From Kiritimatiellia bacterium (GTDB taxonomy: Bacteria; Verrucomicrobiota; Kiritimatiellia; RFP12; UBA1067): a DNA stretch of 6,633 bases. A program made the position numbers and the translations under genes. Below, in pieces: positions 1-6,423 of the stretch. Location: positions 1 to 6,633 of the forward strand of contig JAFRNO010000358.1 of assembly GCA_017430155.1 (NCBI GenBank), read 5' to 3'. Position 1 is the stretch's first letter. Every line of letters starts with the position of its first letter. Below the pieces are notes generated by a model. That model searched no databases. It saw nothing but the letters and a program-made list of their open reading frames with translations, and was not told the origin of the DNA.

Positions 1-26
1 CCACGGGTGCGGTGAGAGAAAGGTTT

Positions 27-45
27 GCGGCGCGCCTCGCGCCGC
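27..45 (-). terminator. GC-rich hairpin downstream of the lipoprotein gene, possible terminator
   Basis: A perfect 8-base inverted repeat (GCGGCGCG / CGCGCCGC, 27-34 and 38-45) encloses a 3-base loop. It lies about 80 bases after the TGA at 128. On the minus strand it is followed by AAACCTTTCTCTC, which is pyrimidine-rich but not a clean T run, so it would be a weak or Rho-assisted terminator at best. It could also be a chance structure in GC-rich DNA. Confidence 0.35.
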
Positions 46-46
46 G

Positions 47-118
47 CTACGCCATGAGGTCGAGGAGGTGCAGGCGCGGGCCCATCGTCTTCTGCTTGCT
101 GGCGAGGCGGTAAATCAT
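47..118 (-). CDS. Possible 23-residue open frame after the lipoprotein gene
   Basis: ATG 118 to TAG 47-49, in the same frame as the lipoprotein gene and starting 9 bases after its TGA. I do not recognise the peptide (MIYRLASKQK start, LHLLDLMA end). Nearly every third codon position is G or C (all but the ATT), while second positions are AT-rich, which is the pattern of real coding DNA in a high-GC genome. Against it, no Shine-Dalgarno precedes the ATG and the length is tiny. It could be a small protein, a former C-terminal extension of the lipoprotein now cut by TGA, or chance. Confidence 0.2.
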   Translation of the reverse strand: MIYRLASKQKTMGPRLHLLDLMA

Positions 119-127
119 GACAAGAAT

Positions 128-1777
128 TCAGCGAGGGTTGCGGACAAGTTCGCCGAACGGGGCGAGAAGACTGTACTTGTTGCGCCAGCTGGTGTACATG
201 ATGCCCGTGCAGTTGGGCGTGCGGCGGCAGGTCTCCAGCCACGCGCGGCAGTTGTCGAGGTCGTCCGCGTCGTAGTACGCCGCGGCCTGCGTGCGGAATC
301 CGCGTTCCGCGAAGAACGGCATCGAGATGTCGTGCTTCTTGCCATACCAGCAGCTGATCACGAGGTCCTTGGGGATGAGGTCCCACGAGCCCGCGAACGT
401 GCCCTTGCAGGCGTAGTAGTTGTCGTGCGCGTTGTGCGCGGGGTCGAGCATGTCGCTCCACACGTAGATCTGCGCGTCGGGGCGCACGGCCTTGATGATC
501 GCGCGCTGGCGCGTGAGGCATTCGCCGAGCTGGTGCGCCATGTCGAGGCCGCGCGCCTGGCAGAGCGGACACGTCCCGCCCGCGCGGATCTCGTCCATCG
601 AGAGGAACCACTTGCGCGGGTTGAGCGCCTCCTTCACGGCGGCGGCGGACGTGCGGTAGTAGTCGTAGAGCGCGGGCGCGCTCATGCAGCACGGACGCTG
701 GGAATTCGCCACCACGGCGGCCGTCCAGTAGTCCACCACCAGCTCCGCGCCCTCGCGCGCCGCGCCGCCGGGCAGGACGCGGAAGGAATCCCATTTCCTG
801 TTCCAGACCTTCTGCGGCGGCGGCTCGTAGTCCACGCCCGCGCGCAGCGCCGCGCCCGTCCGCGCGTCGCGCACCGCAAAGGGCAACCCCTCGCGCTTGA
901 GCGGCGGTGCGCAGCCCATGTCCTCCACCTTGAATTCGTCGATCCACAGGCGGCCCGCCTTGCCGCCCCAGATGCCCGCGTAGACGCGGAAGTCGCCCTT
1001 GTCCCGCGCGTTGAACGTGCACTCGACGCGCGTCCAGTCCTGCGTCGCGGCAAGGTTCGCGTGCTTCCCCACCACGCTCGCGCCGTCCTTCGCGTACACC
1101 TGCAGGAGCACGCCGGACGCCGGCACCACGCCCTCCGTCTTCATCCGGCAGCTCACCCGGTAGCGTCCTCCGGGACTCACCTTCAGCGCATGGCAGGCGC
1201 GTCCGTGGCCGTGCGGGTTGTCGCCGTAGTTCTCGAAACGCAGGGAGGCCGTGCCGTCCGCCTTCACGTCCGTGTCGATGAACGAGACCGTGCCGGGCTT
1301 GTCCGTCCACAGCCAGCCGGGCGCGGCGTTCGGCCGCTTCGGCGGCTCGTCGAAGCCGGCGTTGGCGAAGTCGCCCACGCCGCCGCCCGGGAACACGGCC
1401 TTCCCGCCCTTCACGACGAACGGCACGTTCGTGCACGGGAGCGCCGCCGCGTAGGCGGGATCGTATCCGCCGTAGCCGACGCTCCAGATGATCGGGATGA
1501 TCTCCACGCCCGCCGCGTCGCAGACGCGCTTCACCTCTGCAAGGCGCGCCTTCTGTTCGGCGGACCACGTGTGCCAGCGCTCCACGCCGCAGGCGAAGAG
1601 CATGCCGTTCAGGTCCACGGACTTCGCGGTCTTCACGATCTCCGCGATCTCCTGCACGTGCTCGGGCTTCGTCAAGTTACGCGAGACGTACACCCAGCGG
1701 TCCTCAAACGGCGCGCCCGCCGCGCAGGATGCAAGGCCCACGGCCGCCATGAGCGAAATCATTCCCGCACAGCGCAT
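128..1777 (-). CDS. Predicted lipoprotein, GH20-like TIM-barrel glycoside hydrolase with inserted jelly-roll module
   Basis: 549 residues from ATG 1777 to TGA 128-130. I chose this start over the ATG at 1795 because GGGAG (1786-1790) lies 8 bases upstream and the N-terminus then becomes a compact lipoprotein signal ending in the lipobox LASC (lipidated Cys18). Barrel-like strands can be followed: WVYVSRN (~28-34), GMLFACGVER (~58-67), VEIIPIIWSVGYGG (~91-104), WFLSMDEIRAGG (~390-401), QIYVWSDMLDPAHN (~436-449), LVISCWYGK (~472-480), AAAYYDAD (~498-505) and GIMYTSW (~525-531). Between the third and fourth strands sits a domain (~137-287) with CBM4/9-like jelly-roll character (ANAGFDE start, WIDEFKVED end). 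Asp395-Glu396 resemble the GH20 catalytic dyad, and CPLC (403-406) follows directly. Similar uncharacterised proteins occur, from memory, in Planctomycetes and Verrucomicrobia. Glycosidase activity is inference and the substrate is unknown, possibly N-acetylhexosaminides given the GH109 neighbour 21 bases upstream. Confidence 0.85.
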   Translation of the reverse strand: MRCAGMISLMAAVGLASCAAGAPFEDRWVYVSRNLTKPEHVQEIAEIVKTAKSVDLNGMLFACGVERWHTWSAEQKARLAEVKRVCDAAGVEIIPIIWSVGYGGYDPAYAAALPCTNVPFVVKGGKAVFPGGGVGDFANAGFDEPPKRPNAAPGWLWTDKPGTVSFIDTDVKADGTASLRFENYGDNPHGHGRACHALKVSPGGRYRVSCRMKTEGVVPASGVLLQVYAKDGASVVGKHANLAATQDWTRVECTFNARDKGDFRVYAGIWGGKAGRLWIDEFKVEDMGCAPPLKREGLPFAVRDARTGAALRAGVDYEPPPQKVWNRKWDSFRVLPGGAAREGAELVVDYWTAAVVANSQRPCCMSAPALYDYYRTSAAAVKEALNPRKWFLSMDEIRAGGTCPLCQARGLDMAHQLGECLTRQRAIIKAVRPDAQIYVWSDMLDPAHNAHDNYYACKGTFAGSWDLIPKDLVISCWYGKKHDISMPFFAERGFRTQAAAYYDADDLDNCRAWLETCRRTPNCTGIMYTSWRNKYSLLAPFGELVRNPR

Positions 1778-1785
1778 ACGCGATT

Positions 1786-1790
1786 CTCCC
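1786..1790 (-). promoter_or_regulatory. Ribosome binding site deciding the lipoprotein start
   Basis: GGGAG on the minus strand lies 8 bases before the ATG at 1777, the same spacing as for the GH109 gene. It sits between that ATG and the earlier in-frame ATG at 1795, which would place a charged stretch in front of the lipoprotein signal. Confidence 0.8.
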
Positions 1791-1798
1791 GTCATTAT

Positions 1799-3295
1799 TT
1801 AGATGAGACCTTCCTGGCGGGCCGTTTCGTCGACGTGCTTGTCGCGCTTGATGTCCTGGAACCCTTCGGGCAGCTTCGCGGGGTCGATGACGTCGATGGT
1901 GAAGCCCTTCGCGGTGCGCCACGCGCCGCGGGTGAAGTCGGGGCAGTCCACGGGACGCGAGTTCGAGTCCACCGACCGCTCGGTCAGCTCCACCATCGCG
2001 CTCCACGCCGCAAGGTCGTACACGTCGGTGTCGAGCGGCAGGCCGTTCTGCAGGCAGTAGCTCCAGCGGAGGTCCATGATGTAGTCCATGCCGCCGTGCC
2101 CGCCGGCCTTCTTGGCGATCTCGCCGGCGACCTGCCAGAACGGATGGCGGTATTTCCGGCGGATGGCCTCCGTCGCCTCGGCGTCGCGGTAGGCGTGCGC
2201 CTTGCCGTCGCCGGTCTTCTCCTCGAACGCGACCTTCAGCTCGGGATAGCTCATCGCCATGCCCTTCGTACCGGAGATGAGGTTCAGGCGCGAGTACGGA
2301 CGCGGCGACGACACGTCGTGCTCCAGCAGGATGGACCGTCCGAGCTTCGTCTTGATGAGCGAGAGGTTCATGTCGCCCATCCGGACCTTGAAGTCCTTGC
2401 GCCAGTCGGCGTACATCTCGCGTCCGTAGTGGTGGTAGTTCGCCTGTTTGGAGTCGAGCGAGACGAGGAAGTCGAAGTTGTCGCCGCGGTTGATGTCCAT
2501 GTACGTCGCCACGGGACCGAGCCCGTGCGTGGGATACCAGTTGCCGGAATGCTTCGAGTAGAAGTCGAGCGCCCAGCCGGGACGCCCCGCCTTCCCCGCG
2601 TCCGGGTCGCCGGCGAGCGAATGGTAGCGGCTCCCGTACTGCAGGGCGCGCTGGTCGTGGATGTAGCCGGCCTCGCCGTGCACGATGTCGCCGAACACGC
2701 CCTGCTTCACCATGTTGAGCATGAGCATCTCTTCCTCGCCGTAGCAGCAGTTCTCCAGCATCATGCACGGCATGCGCGTGCGCTCGCTCGTCTCCACGAG
2801 CTGCCAGCACTCGTCGATCGTGAGCGCGCCCGGCACCTCGTTCAGCGCCACCTTGCCGTGCTCCATCGCGTAGAGCGCGATCGGCGCGTGCATGTGCCAA
2901 GGCGTGACGTTGTAGACCACGTCCACCGCGTCGGACTCGCAGATGCGCTTGTACCCCTCCGGTCCCGCCACGGTGAGGACGGGCGCCGGCTTCCCGTTCT
3001 TCTTGAGCCAGGCGAGCTCCTTGTCGATGCGGTCCTGGAACAGGTCCGCGACCGCCGTCACGACCGTGCCCGGGACCTGCGAGAGGCGCCGCAGCGCGGA
3101 GGTTCCGCGCGAGCCCACGCCGATGCAGGCCACGCGGACCTTCTTCATCGGCTTGAGCGCGCATCCCTGCATCGGCGCGCCGCTAGGCGCGGCGACTTTG
3201 AGCCGCCCGCCCAGGCACTCGCCCGCCATCAGCGCCACGCCCATCCACGCCGCGGACTGAATGAACCCGCGCCGCCCAACGTCAATCTCTGACAT
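1799..3295 (-). CDS. GH109 family protein (Gfo/Idh/MocA fold), putative alpha-N-acetylgalactosaminidase, Tat-exported
   Basis: 498 residues, ATG 3295 to TAA 1799-1801. The start is fixed by AAAGGAG (3304-3310), 8 bases upstream; an ATG at 3325 would add ten residues with no such site. The N-terminus carries a twin-arginine signal (RRGFIQ at 8-13, then a hydrophobic stretch). The Rossmann motif GVGSRG is at 59-64, followed by the Gfo/Idh core (TPWHMHAP 131-138, NEVPGALT 152-159). The protein resembles, from memory, Elizabethkingia and Bacteroides GH109 enzymes along its length: LENCCYG (180-186), GYIHD (210-214), THGLGP (256-261), INRGD (268-272), PRPYSR (331-336), KKAGGHGGMDYIMD (395-408), GLPLDTDVYDLAAW (418-431) and PDFTRGAW (452-459). 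Tyr211 and His257 match the tyrosine and histidine implicated in the NAD-dependent mechanism; Glu181, His213 and Tyr254 match other active-site positions. Its C-terminus runs about 35 residues past the RGAW motif. Family assignment is firm, but exact sugar specificity (alpha-GalNAc or another) is not readable, since GH109 also includes other specificities. Confidence 0.9.
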   Translation of the reverse strand: MSEIDVGRRGFIQSAAWMGVALMAGECLGGRLKVAAPSGAPMQGCALKPMKKVRVACIGVGSRGTSALRRLSQVPGTVVTAVADLFQDRIDKELAWLKKNGKPAPVLTVAGPEGYKRICESDAVDVVYNVTPWHMHAPIALYAMEHGKVALNEVPGALTIDECWQLVETSERTRMPCMMLENCCYGEEEMLMLNMVKQGVFGDIVHGEAGYIHDQRALQYGSRYHSLAGDPDAGKAGRPGWALDFYSKHSGNWYPTHGLGPVATYMDINRGDNFDFLVSLDSKQANYHHYGREMYADWRKDFKVRMGDMNLSLIKTKLGRSILLEHDVSSPRPYSRLNLISGTKGMAMSYPELKVAFEEKTGDGKAHAYRDAEATEAIRRKYRHPFWQVAGEIAKKAGGHGGMDYIMDLRWSYCLQNGLPLDTDVYDLAAWSAMVELTERSVDSNSRPVDCPDFTRGAWRTAKGFTIDVIDPAKLPEGFQDIKRDKHVDETARQEGLI

Positions 3296-3303
3296 GTTCT
3301 TTT

Positions 3304-3310
3304 CTCCTTT
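3304..3310 (-). promoter_or_regulatory. Ribosome binding site deciding the GH109 start
   Basis: On the minus strand AAAGGAG ends 8 bases before the ATG at 3295. This selects that ATG over the in-frame one at 3325, and the resulting protein starts directly before the twin-arginine motif, as expected for a Tat signal. Confidence 0.85.
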
Positions 3311-3339
3311 GCACGCGTGGTTCATTCAGTGCCGCCGCC

Positions 3340-6300
3340 TCACTCCGCGTCGAGCGACAGCCCGTACGCGATGAGACGTCCGCCGGCCGGCAGGTTCCTC
3401 GCCTTGATCATCAGCGTGGCGTTCTCGCCGTCGTACGCCACCAGCGTGGCCGGCACGTGCCTGTAGGTGGTCTCGGTCATCGAAACGCGCGACAGCACGT
3501 AGAAGCCGTCCACAGGCTCGTCCGCGCTGAACGGCAGGCCCACGGCGTCGATCGTCAGCTTGATGCCGTCGTTTACGCTCAGCAGCAGGTTGCCGGACGC
3601 GTCCATCTTGACCGCCGTGAACTTCATCGGCTCCTCAAGCACGAAGTCGTAGATCTTGAGGGTGCGGCGCACCTCGTACCAGCCGTCTTCGGCATCCACG
3701 GACATCGCGCCTTCCGCCACCAGGCCCTCGCCGAGCTCCCTGTCGTACTTGCCGCCCGAAATCGAGACGTCGCCAGGCAGACCGTCGATGTCGCCCGTGT
3801 ACACGCCGCTCTTGATCTCGAGGGAACCGCCGTCCGCGACCTTGGCCGCGTCGTCGGTCGCGTCGACCTTGACGCCGCCGCCAAGGGTGACACCCGCGCC
3901 TTCGGCCACCGAGACGCCGTTCTCGCCCGAGATTTCGCCGCCAACGACAACCACGGAAGCGCCCGTGTCGGCGGTTATGCCGGTGCCCACGTCTTCAATG
4001 ATCGTGTTGCTAATCGTCATGTCGATTTCGCTGCCGGCATACACGCCGTCCGCGTCACCGCCGCCGTTGATCACGCTGTTCAGGATCTCGACCTCGCCAA
4101 CGCCGATGCCGGACACCGCATACTGGTTGTAGTCGGCGATGTCGACGTTGTCGAGCGTCAGCTTGGAGCCTTCGGTCCAGCCTTCGAAGACGATCACGGC
4201 CGAGCCGTCAGGATCAACCCGATCGCCGAAGTTGCGGAAGTTGAGGTTCGAGATCGTCACGTCGACCGTGTCGTACGTCTCGGAGCCGATGTAGATCTCC
4301 GCGCCGTCCTTCTCGCCCGTGAGGGTGCGCTGTCCGGTGATCGTGTAGAGAGGATTGCCGTCCTCGTCCGTCGCGCCGGTGATCGTGATGTTCTTGTCCA
4401 CGATGTTCAGCCCGCCCGTCGGGAGCGTGATGTCCGCGATCACCTCGACCACGTCGCCGTCGTTGGCCGCGTCAATCGCGTCCTGCAGCGAGTTGTAGTA
4501 CACGTCGCCGATCTTCGCCTCCTGCCTGTAGACGCGGAGCACGTCGCCCACGACCGCCGCGTACAGGCCCTCGGCCAGTCCTTCGACCGCGATGTCCGAG
4601 TCCTCGCCGAGCGTGATGCCGGTGACGAGCGACTGGCGGAGCTTGGCGCCGTCGGCGCTCACCGCAAGTGTCGGCGTCGCGCCGTCGGCCACGGTCAATC
4701 CGGTCGCGTAGACCAGGCTCTCCGCCGACACGGCCGTGACGTCGATCGTCGCGCCGTCGCCCAGCACGATGCCGCCGCCAAGGCGGATCTCGCTGTACTC
4801 GCCGTCCGCGAACGCGAGCGTCACGTCCGTGAGCGTCACCTTGCCAGGGGCGCCCTTCAGCAACCATTCGCCCGAGGCCGTGACCACGTGGCCCTGACCG
4901 TCGACCGTCACGTTCTTCTGAACGGTCACCGCCTCCGTAAGCTCGGCGTTGGCCGTCACGAGGATCGTCTCGTCCGACTTCGCGTCGGCCACGGCGGCCT
5001 TGAGCGTCGTGTAGCCCAAGAGCGTCGGGTAGCCGTCGGACGCCGTGCGCTTGATGATGAACGTCGGCAGCTCGACGGTCGCCTCGACGGCGTCCGCCTC
5101 CGCGAGCATCTTGTACGCGATCTCGCTCACGTTCGTGCCGCCGACGCTCGCGCCGAAGTTGAGATCGGCCGCGACGTAGTTGCCGTCCAGCGCCAGCTTC
5201 TCGGCGTCGACCGCGCCGACGACCGCGAACGCGCGCGTCGCCGAACCGGTCTTCATGAAGGCGTTGCCCGTCACCGTGGCCTCGTAGTCCACCGCGTCCT
5301 CGGACGCCGGGTCCACGATCACCGCCGTGCCGCTCAGGCCGGAGAACACGTTGTCGACGATCGTCACCTTCGCGCCGGCGACCGGCTTCACGACGATGTC
5401 GGTCTTGACGTACCCGTCGTTCGTGAACGTGCAGTTCGTGACCGCCAGCTCGCCCGCGAGGCCGTCGGCCGTCGTGATCGCCGGGACGGGCGCCGTCCGC
5501 GTGCCGATGCCGTCGAACACGACGTTCTTCACCGTGCTGCCGCCGGCCGCGTCAACCGCGATCTGCGTGCCGCCGGAGACCTTGTGGCCGTCGCCGTCGA
5601 ACGTCACGCCCGCGCCGAGCGCAATCTCACCCTCGTCCGTAACGTCCGCGAGCAGCGTGATCGTGTCGCCCTCGACGATTTCGCCGACCGCCTCGGCCAG
5701 CGTCGCGTAGTTGCCGCGCACGACGGTCTCTCCGCCGTCCACGTAGGTCACCTTCGCCACCGCGCCGCCGATCGTCAGCGTGCCGGCCACGTAGCTGACC
5801 GTGTAGTTGCCCTGCGCCGCCTCGCCGGTCGGCGTGATCGCGTACTCGCCCGCGGTCTCGCCGGCCTCGCGCGACAGCTCGTAGACGACCGTGTCGTCCC
5901 CGAGCAAGCCCTCGACCGTCGCCGTCAGCTCCGGATCCGCGTTGCCGGCGACCTTCGACTTGTCCTCGGCCGTCACCGTCACCGTCCTCGGTTCAACCGT
6001 GAACGTGCCGCCGACGACCGTGACGTCGTAGCCCGCGTCGTCCGTGACCGTCACCGTGATCGCGTACTCGCCCGCGTTCTCGCCCTCGGCGCGCGACAGC
6101 GTGTAGGCGATGGTGGCGCCCTCCTTCGCGCCCTCGACCGTCGCCGTCAGCTCGGGATCCTCGTCGCCGTAGGTCTTCGACTTGTTGTCGGCCGTCACCG
6201 TCACCGCCGCAGCCGTGATCTCGAACGTGCCGCCCTCGACCGTGACCGTGTAGTTCGGGTTCTCACCCGCCGTCGCCGTGATCGCGTACGTGCCCACGGC

Positions 6301-6423
6301 CTCGCCGGCCTCGCGCGACAGCGTGTAGGCGATGGTGTCGCCCTGCTTCGCACCCTCGACCGTCGCGGTCAGCGTCGGGTCGGCGTCGCCGTAAACCTTC
6401 TTCTGGCCCGCATCGACCGTCAC
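3340..6423 (-). CDS. Large extracellular repeat protein: MBG-type repeats, beta-helix region, unrecognised C-terminal domain (5' end incomplete)
   Basis: Open frame of 1027 codons from GTG 6423 to TGA 3340-3342. The GTG is only where the frame reopens after a TAG: it has no Shine-Dalgarno and no signal peptide, and the same repeat homology continues upstream to the window edge, so the real start is outside. Residues ~1-220 are three MBG-type repeats (YGDxDPxLTATVEGA and TYAITxTA signatures). Residues ~222-900 look like a right-handed parallel beta-helix: many short Val/Ile/Thr strands with Asn/Gly turns. This region contains three related cap modules starting near 237, 469 and 641 (YxTLxEAVxxxxxGDxIxLLADV pattern), and ends with an ISGGKYD...DGWYEVR segment (~885-915). 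The last ~105 residues form a domain I do not recognise; no LPXTG or PEP-CTERM-type anchor is visible. The composition is acidic and rich in Val, Thr, Ala and Gly, as in exported proteins. A surface, adhesion or stalk-like role is inference; no enzyme active site was identified. Confidence 0.8.
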   Translation of the reverse strand: MTVDAGQKKVYGDADPTLTATVEGAKQGDTIAYTLSREAGEAVGTYAITATAGENPNYTVTVEGGTFEITAAAVTVTADNKSKTYGDEDPELTATVEGAKEGATIAYTLSRAEGENAGEYAITVTVTDDAGYDVTVVGGTFTVEPRTVTVTAEDKSKVAGNADPELTATVEGLLGDDTVVYELSREAGETAGEYAITPTGEAAQGNYTVSYVAGTLTIGGAVAKVTYVDGGETVVRGNYATLAEAVGEIVEGDTITLLADVTDEGEIALGAGVTFDGDGHKVSGGTQIAVDAAGGSTVKNVVFDGIGTRTAPVPAITTADGLAGELAVTNCTFTNDGYVKTDIVVKPVAGAKVTIVDNVFSGLSGTAVIVDPASEDAVDYEATVTGNAFMKTGSATRAFAVVGAVDAEKLALDGNYVAADLNFGASVGGTNVSEIAYKMLAEADAVEATVELPTFIIKRTASDGYPTLLGYTTLKAAVADAKSDETILVTANAELTEAVTVQKNVTVDGQGHVVTASGEWLLKGAPGKVTLTDVTLAFADGEYSEIRLGGGIVLGDGATIDVTAVSAESLVYATGLTVADGATPTLAVSADGAKLRQSLVTGITLGEDSDIAVEGLAEGLYAAVVGDVLRVYRQEAKIGDVYYNSLQDAIDAANDGDVVEVIADITLPTGGLNIVDKNITITGATDEDGNPLYTITGQRTLTGEKDGAEIYIGSETYDTVDVTISNLNFRNFGDRVDPDGSAVIVFEGWTEGSKLTLDNVDIADYNQYAVSGIGVGEVEILNSVINGGGDADGVYAGSEIDMTISNTIIEDVGTGITADTGASVVVVGGEISGENGVSVAEGAGVTLGGGVKVDATDDAAKVADGGSLEIKSGVYTGDIDGLPGDVSISGGKYDRELGEGLVAEGAMSVDAEDGWYEVRRTLKIYDFVLEEPMKFTAVKMDASGNLLLSVNDGIKLTIDAVGLPFSADEPVDGFYVLSRVSMTETTYRHVPATLVAYDGENATLMIKARNLPAGGRLIAYGLSLDAE

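Noticed and set aside
1704..3164. Minus-strand 486-codon frame overlapping the GH109 gene
   Set aside because: It is the out-of-frame shadow of the GH109 gene: an Arg/Gly/Ala-rich, low-complexity product, while the GH109 frame shows full family homology.
68..3292. A very long plus-strand open frame (1074 codons) spanning both enzyme genes
   Set aside because: It is exactly codon-on-codon antisense to both genes, which share one frame. It stays open only because Leu TTA/CTA and Ser TCA codons are absent from them, as expected at high GC, and it ends at the TCA of Ser2 of the GH109 gene. Its product is an Arg/His/Ala/Val-rich sequence without domains.
3312..3319. Palindrome CACGCGTG in the gap between the repeat protein and the GH109 gene
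   Set aside because: An 8-base palindrome is common by chance in GC-rich DNA, there is no second copy nearby, and no promoter elements could be recognised around it.
4472..4867. Other overlapping frames in the repeat-protein region (also 3624-3950, 3656-4132 and 5327-5710)
   Set aside because: All are shadows of the large repeat protein, with compositions skewed to Arg/Gly or Pro/Ser/Thr, no ribosome binding sites and no recognisable domains.
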